Assembly (NCBI GenBank): GCA_017461665.1
Contig: JAFTXI010000023.1
Coordinates: 20,108 to 84,107 of the forward strand
DNA length: 64,000 nucleotides
Origin: Bacteroidales bacterium
Lineage (GTDB): Bacteria > Bacteroidota > Bacteroidia > Bacteroidales > F082
Reading direction: 5' to 3'
Of this stretch, positions 36,592 to 45,443 are shown piece after piece (the first letter of the stretch is position 1; each line of letters opens with the position of its first letter). The notes under the pieces are model-generated. The model did no database searches, was not told where the DNA came from, and was given only the letters and a program-made list of their open reading frames with translations. The position numbers were made by a program, and so were the translations under genes.

Positions 36592-37398
36592 TTACTTTCC
36601 TCTTACTGCATCATAATCAAACATAGCTTGATCCGACTCATTGTAGCTCTGTTTAGCACTTTGTCTTTCAACAATATTTTCTATTTCCTCTTTAGAAATA
36701 GGTTCTGTATCTGATATATTGAACCATTTTGGGCTTGCCACCTTTGTTCCTATTGGTTGCATATCTGAAACATCTAATCCAAGTCCAAATCTCAATAATT
36801 TTCTACCCAACTTAGATAAAATATATCTATTCCCAGTATCTTCATCAATAATAGTTTGTTGCAAAGCACCTGTGGCGAATAATAATTCAGAATCCCCCTC
36901 ATTATCGTAAAAATCTTGATTATATAGTTCTAATTTTGCCAAATCAACATACGGGATACGTTCTAACATAGAAGATAGTCTAAAAAAATCCTCAATTGAG
37001 ATTTTTCCTTTACCCTTTGCAACAACTAAATTAGCAAGTATTTTTTCTTTATTAATATTATCCAACCTATCTACAAGTCCCATTATGACATTTCCAGAAG
37101 CATCCTCCGCAACTCTTTCAACCTCGGCAACAAATTCAGTTCGTTGTTTATCTGTGAGTTCTCCTAACTCACAGACAAAACATGTGAATTTTCTAAAAAA
37201 TTCATAAGCTTTGTACTCAGCAACTGAATCTTTTATAGATTGTATTTCGGTGGACAATGAACCGCCAACATATGGAATTGCACTAACAACCGCACATAAT
37301 TGGTCCCACCATGAAGTAAAACTAAACTTACTTCTTGGCTCTATTGCTGATGAAATTAAACTTCCACTTACTATTTCTTGCATCAACTTATTATCCAT
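36592..37398 (-). CDS. Uncharacterised helical protein of a mobile-element-associated type
   Basis: 268 residues, low G+C. N-terminus with a hydrophobic stretch (QLCAVVSAIPYVGGSLSTEI, 33-52) that could insert in a membrane. A helical middle (60-165) carries LTDKQRTEFVAEVER, then VDRLDNINKEKILANLVVA and ISIEDFFRLSSMLERIPYVD, a pattern I associate with widespread unnamed proteins in accessory regions; the C-terminal part is winged-helix-like with YILSKLGRKLLRFGL. No catalytic motif. Possible roles are membrane-active effector or regulator. It faces the G+C-rich genes, separated by 47 bases. Confidence 0.65.
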   Translation of the reverse strand: MDNKLMQEIVSGSLISSAIEPRSKFSFTSWWDQLCAVVSAIPYVGGSLSTEIQSIKDSVAEYKAYEFFRKFTCFVCELGELTDKQRTEFVAEVERVAEDASGNVIMGLVDRLDNINKEKILANLVVAKGKGKISIEDFFRLSSMLERIPYVDLAKLELYNQDFYDNEGDSELLFATGALQQTIIDEDTGNRYILSKLGRKLLRFGLGLDVSDMQPIGTKVASPKWFNISDTEPISKEEIENIVERQSAKQSYNESDQAMFDYDAVRGK

Positions 37399-37625
37399 AT
37401 CTTACTTGTTTTTAAGTTACCAAATACAAAATTACCCAAAACTTTTCAGACTTAGCGTTTTACAAACATATTTTATCATCGCACATTCCACATTCTACGA
37501 AAATCAACACTTTGTCTCACTATCAACCACCATCAAAAAGTTATTTTGCAGTTATATTTTGGTGGGTGATTCCACATTATAACACCGATTTCCTTTGCCA
37601 ACGAAACATTAAAATTAATTCTCGT

Positions 37626-37910
37626 ATGGCAAATGAAATTACTTTTGATAAGCTGCCGCAGGCGGTGGGTTATCTGACAGAACAGGTGGAACGAATCTAC
37701 AAAATTGTGGCGGCATTGCAACCGCAAACCGCTATCGATAAGCATCGTATTGTCGAGATTGACGAGGCGTGTAAAATCACACGCAAGGGGCTGATTCCAG
37801 CATACAAGCGTGGCAAGAAACTCTACTTCTATGAAGATGAGCTCGCGGCACATCTGCCCCAACTGCCACCGCAAAAGTTGTTTCGCACGCTTGGTTTGGA
37901 ACTTCGTATC
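37626..37910 (+). pseudogene. Broken helix-turn-helix (excisionase-like) gene
   Basis: From ATG at 37626 the frame opens MANEITFDKLPQAVGYLTEQ and then IVEIDEACKITRKGLIPAYK and RGKKLYFYEDELAA. This is the layout of the small MerR-like HTH proteins of Bacteroidota mobile elements, but about 11 residues that should form the recognition helix between ITRK and GLIP are missing, and from about 37860 the frame runs into unrelated sequence and ends at 37970. Internal deletion plus fusion to the following ATPase fragment is the simplest reading. G+C content is high for this genome. Confidence 0.6.
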
Positions 37911-37914
37911 TCTG

Positions 37915-38133
37915 AGCAATACAATCATTATTGCTCCTCGTGGTTGGGGCAAGAGTTCGCTTGTGAATAAGGTGGCGAAGTTAGCGATGGAACAGGATCA
38001 CAAGTTGAGTATCTGTCATATCGACTTATTCAATGTGCGTAATGAGGAGCATTTCTATTCGTTGCTAGCTATAGAATACTTTCGTCGGTTTTTCGAGAGA
38101 TTTTTGTCACTTTTTGTCGCTATATACATATAA
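37915..38133 (+). pseudogene. Fragment of a P-loop ATPase
   Basis: In a different frame from the HTH remnant, NTIIIAPRGWGKSSLVNKVA gives a clear Walker A of the archaeal-type AAA ATPases that open with APRxxGKSSL, and the following ICHIDLFNVRNEEHF matches the next strand and helix. Homology ends near 38070; the tail to 38133 is out of context, and the N-terminal part before the P-loop is absent. Only about 52 of an expected 350 or more residues remain, so the gene is dead. Confidence 0.65.
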
Positions 38134-38212
38134 TTATACGTTCTTTAATATGTCTTAGGTCTTCGAAAAACGATCTCGTAAGAATCCATCATCCCGTATT
38201 GTGATTTTTTGT

Positions 38213-38254
38213 AAAAAAAAGGAACCGCCTAACTTTTGTTGTTAGACGGCCTCT
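38213..38254 (-). terminator. Terminator of efp-lpxD
   Basis: On the minus strand GCCGTCTAAC pairs with GTTAGGCGGT across a short loop and is followed by eight T within the next ten bases. The 134 bases between this and the ATPase fragment contain no gene; I see no att-like copy of the mnmE end there. Confidence 0.75.
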
Positions 38255-38267
38255 TTTTGTATAATTA

Positions 38268-39209
38268 TTATAACTTGTTAATCTTTGCTATGATGTCTGG
38301 CAGAGATTTCATTGTAGCAATCTCTTTCCATTTCTTTCTTACCTCATCGGCTGGGAGTCCGAAATAAGTGACACCTGGCAATGTGTCTTTATCGACAGCA
38401 GAATAAGCCAATACTGTTGTACCTTCAGCTATAATGAGATCTTTGTTGACAGCTGCAGAAGCCCAAATAGAAACGTTGTCTTTAACGACTGTCACTCCAC
38501 CTACTGAAGCGTGAGCTCCGAGGAAACAATTCTTTCCAAGTTTTGCATCGTGACCAATCTGTACAAAATTATCCATCTTAGTACCTTTACCTACGATAGT
38601 ATCGCTCGTAACACCAGCATCGACGCAGCAACATGCTCCTATTTCGACGTCGTCTTCAATAATAACTCTTCCGCAAGTCTCGAATTTTACGAATCCTTCA
38701 GGACGACGTTGGAAGTAACAAGCATCAGCGCCTATCACGCTACCACTTTGGATGATGACGTTGTCACCGATAACAACATGATTGTAGATTGTCACGTTAG
38801 CATGGATGATACAATTCTTTCCTATTTTAACTCTGTCGCCGACAAATGCGCCTGGTTGTATAATTGTACCTTCTCCTATATCGGCTTTAAGACCTATCAT
38901 AGCTGTGGCAGGTTCGAATCTGCGATACGACAAAATAAGTTTGTTGAAAGCATCCAAAGGATTGTCGTGAACAATCAATGCCTTTCCTTCTGGACATAAA
39001 ACCTCATCGGTATTTATGATTATAGTAGTTGCTTGAGAATTGAGAGCTTTGCTATAATATTTAGGATGGTCAACGAAAGTGATGTCGCCAGGTTCAACTT
39101 CGTGAATCTCATTAAGACCTGAAATCACGAAGTTGGGATCGCCGACCATTTTTTTAGCACCTACATAATCAGCAACACATTTAAGTGTTGTATGTGGATT
39201 TATTTTCAT
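38268..39209 (-). CDS. lpxD: LpxD-like UDP-3-O-acylglucosamine N-acyltransferase
   Basis: 313 residues. N-terminal domain (1-100) with the uridine-binding-like segment ISGLNEIHEVEPGDITFVDH, then a left-handed beta-helix of hexapeptide repeats (about 108-275: GLKADIGEGTIIQPGAFVGD onward) with the catalytic His in NFVQIGHDAKLG. LpxD adds the second acyl chain during lipid A synthesis. The protein is somewhat shorter than classical LpxD (about 340) and matches the second, LpxD-like paralogue common in Bacteroidota, so the exact acceptor is not certain. Lies 13 bases after efp, same transcript. Confidence 0.85.
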   Translation of the reverse strand: MKINPHTTLKCVADYVGAKKMVGDPNFVISGLNEIHEVEPGDITFVDHPKYYSKALNSQATTIIINTDEVLCPEGKALIVHDNPLDAFNKLILSYRRFEPATAMIGLKADIGEGTIIQPGAFVGDRVKIGKNCIIHANVTIYNHVVIGDNVIIQSGSVIGADACYFQRRPEGFVKFETCGRVIIEDDVEIGACCCVDAGVTSDTIVGKGTKMDNFVQIGHDAKLGKNCFLGAHASVGGVTVVKDNVSIWASAAVNKDLIIAEGTTVLAYSAVDKDTLPGVTYFGLPADEVRKKWKEIATMKSLPDIIAKINKL

Positions 39210-39222
39210 TACTTAGAAAAAA

Positions 39223-39786
39223 TTATTTTACTCTTTCTGTGTATTCTCCTGTACGAGTGTCTATTCTGATTTTATCGCCTGTATTGATAAATAATGGAAC
39301 TCTAACGACAGCGCCTGTTTCAACAGTAGCGTCTTTCATTGCATTAGTTGCAGTGTTGCCTTTTTCTCCTGGTTCTGTGTAAGTAACTTCCAAAACAGTC
39401 TTGATAGGTAATTCTGCATAGAGAACTGTCTCTGTTGATGTATCGAAAACAACTTCACATACATCGCCTTCTTTGAGGAAATCAACACCTGTGATTAAGT
39501 CGCCCATGAGAGGTATTTGTTCATAATCTTCTTGGTTCATGAAGATAAAATCTTCAGCTTCTTTATATAAATATTGGTATTGACGGCGTTCAACGCGTAC
39601 ATCTTCTAATTTTTCACTGATGTCGAAACGATGTTCCAAAGTACGACCGTCAACAATGCTCTTCAATGTTACACGCATGAATGTATTACCCTTACCTGGT
39701 TTTACGTGTTGGAAATCAACGCAGAAATAAAGTTTTCCGTTGAAACGGATACATGTTCCTTTTTTAATGTCTTGTGAGTTAATCAT
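39223..39786 (-). CDS. efp: Translation elongation factor P
   Basis: 187 residues in three beta domains. The tip loop KPGKGNTF places Lys32 at the site that enters the ribosome and may be modified. EF-P relieves stalling at polyproline. The C-terminus has the conserved block VRVPLFINTGDKIRIDTRTG. Usual length and start. First gene of the efp-lpxD transcript; -7 element TATTTTTG on the minus strand at 39827-39834. Confidence 0.96.
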   Translation of the reverse strand: MINSQDIKKGTCIRFNGKLYFCVDFQHVKPGKGNTFMRVTLKSIVDGRTLEHRFDISEKLEDVRVERRQYQYLYKEAEDFIFMNQEDYEQIPLMGDLITGVDFLKEGDVCEVVFDTSTETVLYAELPIKTVLEVTYTEPGEKGNTATNAMKDATVETGAVVRVPLFINTGDKIRIDTRTGEYTERVK

Positions 39787-39826
39787 ATAAACTAATTAAA
39801 TAAGTTACTAATTTTTGTTAATGCCA

Positions 39827-39864
39827 CAAAAATACAAAAAAAAAGTATTGAAACAACAATACTT
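39827..39864 (-). terminator. Terminator of the recF unit, overlapping the efp promoter
   Basis: On the minus strand AAGTATTG (39857-39864) pairs with CAATACTT (39843-39850) around six bases, followed by ten T (39833-39842 region). The efp -7 element TATTTTTG occupies 39827-39834, so terminator and promoter sit end to end. Confidence 0.75.
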
Positions 39865-39867
39865 ACA

Positions 39868-40155
39868 TTAAATAATTACAATATCTTTTAGTATTTCTAT
39901 GCCGGCTATTTTGTTAAGATTTCTTAACAGAATACTTTTGGAATAAAGTAATTCTGTTCTTAACGAATCGGCATCGACCTTTACATATAATATATTCTTC
40001 GTGATTCTCAAGTCGAGTGTATGCGTTGAAATAAAATCGCCTACTACAGAACGCCAACCTTTGAGTATCTTTGCTTCTTCCAAACTATTCTCTTTGTTGT
40101 GTCGCCTGTAAAACTCCTTAATCAATTCCCCCAATGTGTATCCGTCTTCATTCAT
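39868..40155 (-). CDS. DciA-like DUF721 protein
   Basis: 95 residues, the short single-domain form: LGELIKEFYRRHNKENSLEE at 8-27, then LKGWRSVVGDFISTHTLDLRI and DSLRTELLYSKSILLRNLN. DUF721/DciA proteins load the replicative helicase in most bacteria that lack DnaC. The ATG is eight bases inside the end of recF, which fits a replication and repair unit. Function inferred from family and neighbour. Confidence 0.85.
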   Translation of the reverse strand: MNEDGYTLGELIKEFYRRHNKENSLEEAKILKGWRSVVGDFISTHTLDLRITKNILYVKVDADSLRTELLYSKSILLRNLNKIAGIEILKDIVII

Positions 40156-41260
40156 TGTCTAATGTTATTACGCCTTTTTCAACCTTAAAAATCCTATGAT
40201 TCACTATAGTATTATCCATCAAATATTTGATTCTCTGTCGCTGCGTATCAGTAATAAACACTTGTCCGAAATGATTGTTACCAACAAGTTTCACCAACTG
40301 ACTAACTCTGTTGTCGTCCAACTTGTCGAAAATATCGTCTAACAACAATATAGGTTTATGACCGATCTTTTTATAATTGAAATCGAACTGTGCCAACTTA
40401 ATTGCAACAACGAACGACTTCTGCTGTCCCTGTGACGCGAACTGTTTTACTGTATGATTGTCAATATGAAAAACTAAGTCGTCTTTATGAATGCCGACGT
40501 TCGTATAAGTGCTGAATCTATCGTGTTCCAAACTTTCTGCCAATAAAACATCATACAATTTTTCATTTAGCGTAGAATTATATACTATCGAAACTTTCTC
40601 GTTCGTTCCCGATACAATTTCATAATACTTTTGGAAGACAGGGACAAACTCTTCAAGAAACTCTTTTCTCTTCTGGTTGATAGGTGTCGCATTTTGAACG
40701 AGTTGCATATTCCACATCTCAAGTAGTGTGCTATCCCAGAATCTGTTTTCTGAGAAAGATTTAAGTTGTTTGTTTCTTTGAAGAAGAGCCTTGTTGTAAT
40801 TCAAAAGCGCGTTAAGATAAGAAGCATCGAACTGAGAAATGACACCGTCGATGAACTTACGTCTCAGGTCGCTGCCTCCGTTTATCAAGTCGTTATCGTA
40901 AGGAGAAATCATCACCAAAGGAACCTTCCCAATATGATCGGCGAGTCGTTCATATTCCTTCTTATCGCATTTAAAAGATTTCTTAACATTTGATTTCTGC
41001 ACACACGAAAAAGTATGTAACTCTTCATTATCAAAATGAAAGTCGCCGTGAATCGCGAAAAACTCCTCTCCGTGTTTTATATTTTGCTTGTCTGTTAAGG
41101 AAAAATAACTTTTGCAAAAAGCGAGATAATATATTGAATCCAAGATGTTAGTCTTTCCTGCCGCATTCAATCCTACAAAACAATTTATTTTTTCCGATAA
41201 AGACAAATCGGCAGCAGCGCAATTCTTAAAATTGTTTAACTTTAATTCTTGAAGATACAT
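40148..41260 (-). CDS. recF: DNA replication and repair protein RecF
   Basis: 370 residues. Walker A GLNAAGKTN (30-38), segment SPYDNDLINGGSDLRRKFID with the conserved DxxRR, the signature FASQGQQKSFVVAIKLAQ and Walker B PILLLDDIFDKLDD. RecF loads RecA at gaps with RecO and RecR. It lies six bases after porQ and overlaps the DciA-like gene. Confidence 0.96.
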   Translation of the reverse strand: MYLQELKLNNFKNCAAADLSLSEKINCFVGLNAAGKTNILDSIYYLAFCKSYFSLTDKQNIKHGEEFFAIHGDFHFDNEELHTFSCVQKSNVKKSFKCDKKEYERLADHIGKVPLVMISPYDNDLINGGSDLRRKFIDGVISQFDASYLNALLNYNKALLQRNKQLKSFSENRFWDSTLLEMWNMQLVQNATPINQKRKEFLEEFVPVFQKYYEIVSGTNEKVSIVYNSTLNEKLYDVLLAESLEHDRFSTYTNVGIHKDDLVFHIDNHTVKQFASQGQQKSFVVAIKLAQFDFNYKKIGHKPILLLDDIFDKLDDNRVSQLVKLVGNNHFGQVFITDTQRQRIKYLMDNTIVNHRIFKVEKGVITLDNE

Positions 41261-41266
41261 TATCTG

Positions 41267-42313
41267 TTAATGTTTTTTGAAGCTGTCTAAGTTGGTAGTA
41301 ATTGTAATATAGTTAGGAGAACCATGAACATGCATCTCTGAACGAGAATAACTTATGTTAAACTTATAGACTTTAACAGCGATACCATACGACAATCCAA
41401 CCGCTCCTTTTTTGGTTGGAGATTTCATATTTTGGCGAAGTCCATAGTTATATCCGAGACGAAGACTGAGGTTCTTTCCGAGGTTCAACTCGCCGGCAAA
41501 AACAAAATGACTGAAAAAGTTCTTGGCAAACTTGTCCAACTTGCTTTTCTCCTGCATCTGTCCTGTCATTGGATCGTAATTTCCTTCTAAATCGAGAGGA
41601 TCGTCGTAACTCAAATCCCATCTCTGAAGATTGTCGTAAACGACTATTACCGTGAAAGGAAGATGTTCCAATCTCTTTGAAGCTCCGAGTTGCATTCTGA
41701 AAGGAAGCTCGTTTCTAAATCCTTGATAATTATTGTAAAGCTCCATGCCGATGTTACGTGCTGCAAATGAGAGATTCCAATCGGATTTGGTTTTATATGT
41801 TGCTGCCAAGTCAACAGTGAGAGCGAAAGTTGAATTTGCTTCATATTGAATTCCGGCAAACTTGATATTGGCACCAATAGAAATTCTCTCATTCAAACGA
41901 CGTCCCCAACCTACGTAAACAGAATAATCGGAGACATTAAACTCTGTATCATCTTGAAAACCTGTCTCGTCGGAATAAAAAAAATCTCCATAGTTATGAT
42001 ATTGTATGGTTGCAACAAAACTTCCTATTTTCTCGAAACTATGTCCATATTGAACTGTTGCGAAATTAATATCATTGAAATAATCGACGTACGAGAAAGA
42101 CATTGAGTTGTTCATCTCATTGTTAATTAAGGAAGGGTTGAATGTAGAAAGTTGAATGTCGGAATCATAAATTGGAATCATAGTGCCACCGAGAGCAGCC
42201 ACGCGCGCCGAATTTGTCGTGTTTAAAAAAGTATATGTACCATCTTTCTGTTGTGCATTCGCTCCAACAATAAACAGAAATGTTAAAAACAGTGTGTATA
42301 TCTTCTTATTCAC
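41267..42313 (-). CDS. porQ: Type IX secretion system protein PorQ
   Basis: 348 residues with a signal peptide (1-20, ending GANAQ) and a beta-barrel pattern of alternating strands to the C-terminus (SYSRSEMHVHGSPNYI near the end). The opening TYTFLNTTNSARVAALGGTM and STFNPSLINNEMNNSMSFSY are typical of PorQ, an outer-membrane partner of PorU, PorV and PorZ that handles cargo attachment at the surface. The start codon is GTG (42313); no ATG is near. Other T9SS genes are not in the window, but PorQ implies such a system in the genome. Confidence 0.88.
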   Translation of the reverse strand: MNKKIYTLFLTFLFIVGANAQQKDGTYTFLNTTNSARVAALGGTMIPIYDSDIQLSTFNPSLINNEMNNSMSFSYVDYFNDINFATVQYGHSFEKIGSFVATIQYHNYGDFFYSDETGFQDDTEFNVSDYSVYVGWGRRLNERISIGANIKFAGIQYEANSTFALTVDLAATYKTKSDWNLSFAARNIGMELYNNYQGFRNELPFRMQLGASKRLEHLPFTVIVVYDNLQRWDLSYDDPLDLEGNYDPMTGQMQEKSKLDKFAKNFFSHFVFAGELNLGKNLSLRLGYNYGLRQNMKSPTKKGAVGLSYGIAVKVYKFNISYSRSEMHVHGSPNYITITTNLDSFKKH

Positions 42314-42357
42314 GACTTAATATTTTTTTTCTAACGCAACATTACAATTAATATTAT

Positions 42358-43320
42358 TCAAGAATCCAATAATCCTATACCTTTTTTTACAATGACATTT
42401 TCTTCAGTAAGTTTCTTCTGCATTCTATCTAAAATACCATTGATAAAAATCTTACTCTTAGGCGTACTAAAATATTTTGAAATCTCAATATATTCATTCA
42501 TAGTGACTTTTACAGGAATATAAGGGAAGCAACACAACTCAGTCAGCGCCAATTTCAAGATAATCATATCCATCACACAGACTCGTTCCTTCTCCCAATT
42601 AGAAGTGTTTTCACCAACTAATTTTCCATATTCGTCGCTATGTTTGATAACTTCTCTAAACAAATTCTTGACAAATTCCTTATCTTCGTTAACTCTATCG
42701 TTCTCTGTCTTGTAGATTGTTGGAAGTAAAGAATCTTCATTGAAACTTGATTTAATTTCCAACAAGAATTTCACTAACATCGAAGAAACGAGATGATAAT
42801 CATCGACGAAGAAAATACTTTTCTCTTCATAAAAATCCTGAAGGAGTTCGAGTTCTGCGAAATACTCGTTTATCATCTTGACGATAAACTTCTTGTCTTG
42901 ATCGAAGTTATCAATATTGCTCGACATATATTCTTTATACTCAGGAGTGTTACGCATCATGTTATAATAGTTTCTTATTATATCTTGATGGTCAGCCCAA
43001 TTGATTTTCAGTAATTCTTCTTCTTTACGAAGGTCTCTGTTGTTTTCTAAAGCTGCAATCACGCGGTTGTTGACATAACGCATATTTGGATTCAGATCTT
43101 CCTCTGTTGGGAAGTTCTTGCGTTTGTTCTCCTCTATCCTATTCTCTGCAAAACGCTTTGTCTCAACGAGAAATGAAAGTTGCCAAACAAATAATTCTTT
43201 CATCTTGTCGATGCTGTCTAACAAATGCTTCACGCCGTTCTCAACAAAATCTTCACCTGATTCCAAATAAGCATAAACTGCTTGTAAAACTTTAACTCTT
43301 AAAAACCTTCTGTTAATCAT
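42358..43320 (-). CDS. nusB: Transcription antitermination factor NusB, long form
   Basis: 320 residues, twice the length of E. coli NusB, as usual in Bacteroidota: NusB fold split by an insertion. RRFLRVKVLQAVYAYLESGE at 4-23 is the start of the first half; the second half has ERVCVMDMIILKLALTELCC and PVKVTMNEYIEISKYFSTPK, SKIFINGILDRM. It binds boxA RNA with S10 in rRNA antitermination. -7 element TAAATTTG on the minus strand at 43346-43353, 25 bases before the ATG. Confidence 0.93.
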   Translation of the reverse strand: MINRRFLRVKVLQAVYAYLESGEDFVENGVKHLLDSIDKMKELFVWQLSFLVETKRFAENRIEENKRKNFPTEEDLNPNMRYVNNRVIAALENNRDLRKEEELLKINWADHQDIIRNYYNMMRNTPEYKEYMSSNIDNFDQDKKFIVKMINEYFAELELLQDFYEEKSIFFVDDYHLVSSMLVKFLLEIKSSFNEDSLLPTIYKTENDRVNEDKEFVKNLFREVIKHSDEYGKLVGENTSNWEKERVCVMDMIILKLALTELCCFPYIPVKVTMNEYIEISKYFSTPKSKIFINGILDRMQKKLTEENVIVKKGIGLLDS

Positions 43321-43361
43321 ATAAAATAATCTTTATTGTTGTTTGCAAATTTACATATATT

Positions 43362-45317
43362 TCACGACTTTCTCAGTGCTCTAAAGAAGAAATTTATGTC
43401 TTTCGATAAAGAGTAATCGCGTGCATACATCAGATTCAGCTGTTCTTTTTCTTCTTCCGTCAAACCGATACGGCTCATGTTTGTCGATGGGTCGAAGATT
43501 CCTTTTTTAATTTTTGGAAGCCTTAATTTTTCTACGTCCTTAACATCGCAATAACCTATCCAAGAATATTTTCCGAACAAGACTTTAAAACAGTTTTTTA
43601 GGAACGAGAACGGTTTGTTTATGAAGAAGAGCAAGAATATCCAGATGACCATTCCTGACACTGACGATATTATGTCGAAAAGACGCTTCTTTCTTCTGTT
43701 CGCGTTTGTATTTATCGTTTTTATATCTATTGTGTACAAGTCGCCTCGTGTGTTGATAGAGTTGCTTCCAATGATTGAGAGCGTATCTTCAGGTGCAATC
43801 TTATAATCTAAGGACGAATGCCACTCTTCCATCTTATCGATGATGAGTTGATGTGAAATATCTTTCGAGCAGAATATTATCTCGTTAATCTTATAAATCT
43901 CAATGATATCCGGAACCTGATGCATATTACCGAGGAAGTAATCTGGCACTTCTTTATCGTCGAAAGGCGACACCAATCCGATGAAGTCGGGTTTTATGGA
44001 AGTGCTTTGCAGCAGTTGTTCCACGCGTTTTGTTTCATCTTCGCTACCTATAACCAAGAATCTTCTTTTTGCGTTCTTACCATATTGAAAATTAGGACGA
44101 TTCAAGAGATAACCAATCCAGCGAGTGAGACTCATCTCTGCTGCCACCCAAATCATTCCGAGTAGAATTAAGGCGCGAGAGAATCGCAGCTGTTCAGGAA
44201 GCAAGGCGTAGAAAACTAAAATGAGCAGACTTCCTACGAACACGCCTCCCACTGCAGGAGCTATCTTGTAAGGCTTATCGTAACCTCCCGAGAAATAAGA
44301 TGTCAAAAGCCATATCAAAAGATATATAGGAAGGATTATAGCGAACAAGGTCATCGGATAAGAGCCTTCGCCTCCATAAATCATGGCGTTACCCCAGAAA
44401 TAACTTATCGCTGCAAGTCCGGAATAACCTAAGACCGCGTCTGTCAACGGCTGTATCGTCTTGCTAAAGAACTGCGACAAAAGCGCGAGGAAAGCCTTGA
44501 AATAAATCGCGATGTTAATGAAGAATGAGAATGTTTTAGCACCTTTATCGGCAAAATGTTTCTTGACAAAGATTTCCATTGCCTTATAAAAAACAAGAAC
44601 GTAATTGACGCTTGTCTTTTTGGTGCTTTCTCCTTTATAATGAATGATTCTTGTCTTAGGATAATAATAGTTTTTATAACCAGCAAGTGTTATCCTATAA
44701 GAAAGGTCGATGTCTTCGCCATACATGAAGAATGTCTCATCTAAGAGTCCGCATTTATCTAATGTAGTGCGACGCATAAGCATGAATGCGCCTGCTAGAA
44801 TCTCGACTTCATTAATTTCATCATTATCGAGATGTCCCATATAATAATGTGCGAATCTTTTTGAATGTGGGAAGAGTTTTGTGAGACCGAACATTTTGTA
44901 GAAGGCCGTTGCGGGAGTAGGGAGTCCGCGTTTTGACTCCGGAAGGAATCGCCCTTTTCCATCTACCATCTTGACGCCAAGACCGCCTGCATCGGGATGC
45001 GAGTCCATAAATTCAATAGTCTTGGTGAAAGTGTCATCTTCGACGACGGTGTCAGGATTTAGGAGAAGGACATATTCGCCCGTTGATATCCTTATTGCCT
45101 GATTGTTGGCGCGACTGAAACCGACGTTGTTTTTGTTAGCAATGACTTTTACTTCAGGAAATTTCTCTGCGAGCATCTTCAAGGAAGCATCAACGGAGTT
45201 GTTGTCAACGACGTAGACCTCAGCTTCAATATTAGCTATCGCTTTTCTCACCGAGAAAAGACACTGCTCAAGGAAGTGCTCGACATTATAATTTACTATG
45301 ACTATAGATAATTTCAT
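43362..45317 (-). CDS. Two-part glycosyltransferase: GT2 domain fused to a membrane sugar-transferase-like part
   Basis: 651 residues. The first about 290 are a WbbL-type GT2 enzyme (LSIVIVNYNVEHFLEQCLFS, VVDNNSVDAS, LLLNPDTVVE, GAFMLMRRTTLDKCGLLDE). Then come membrane helices (about 300-420), a Rossmann-like CoA_binding_3-type domain (RRFLVIGSEDETKRVEQLL, about 432-450) and a further helix; the end (MYARDYSLSKDINFFFRAL) resembles the tail of polyprenyl sugar-phosphate transferases, yet their catalytic domain is not evident. So a GT2 joined to a transferase scaffold. Likely adds rhamnose-like or other sugars to surface polysaccharide. Start MKLSIVIVNY at 45317; -7 element TACTTTTG at 45334-45341. 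Confidence 0.82.
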   Translation of the reverse strand: MKLSIVIVNYNVEHFLEQCLFSVRKAIANIEAEVYVVDNNSVDASLKMLAEKFPEVKVIANKNNVGFSRANNQAIRISTGEYVLLLNPDTVVEDDTFTKTIEFMDSHPDAGGLGVKMVDGKGRFLPESKRGLPTPATAFYKMFGLTKLFPHSKRFAHYYMGHLDNDEINEVEILAGAFMLMRRTTLDKCGLLDETFFMYGEDIDLSYRITLAGYKNYYYPKTRIIHYKGESTKKTSVNYVLVFYKAMEIFVKKHFADKGAKTFSFFINIAIYFKAFLALLSQFFSKTIQPLTDAVLGYSGLAAISYFWGNAMIYGGEGSYPMTLFAIILPIYLLIWLLTSYFSGGYDKPYKIAPAVGGVFVGSLLILVFYALLPEQLRFSRALILLGMIWVAAEMSLTRWIGYLLNRPNFQYGKNAKRRFLVIGSEDETKRVEQLLQSTSIKPDFIGLVSPFDDKEVPDYFLGNMHQVPDIIEIYKINEIIFCSKDISHQLIIDKMEEWHSSLDYKIAPEDTLSIIGSNSINTRGDLYTIDIKTINTNANRRKKRLFDIISSVSGMVIWIFLLFFINKPFSFLKNCFKVLFGKYSWIGYCDVKDVEKLRLPKIKKGIFDPSTNMSRIGLTEEEKEQLNLMYARDYSLSKDINFFFRALRKS

Positions 45318-45399
45318 GAACCAAATTGTTGTGCAAAAGTAATGAATTTTTACTCTCATTTAGCATAATGACAAGTTTTTTTTAATTGACAAATAATTC

Positions 45400-45430
45400 T
45401 TTCAAAATTGCTTATAAAATCATATCTTTG
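45400..45430 (+). promoter_or_regulatory. Promoter of the GINT1-like/flippase unit
   Basis: TTTC (45400-45403), 19-base spacer, TATCTTTG (45423-45430), a full -7 match. Start of transcription would fall about seven bases before the ATG. Confidence 0.6.
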
Positions 45431-45443
45431 CATAAAATGATTG

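Noticed and set aside
33221-38267. Intact integrated element with att sites at both ends
   Set aside because: No second copy of the mnmE 3' end was found near 38.1-38.3 kb, and the integrase is only a stub.
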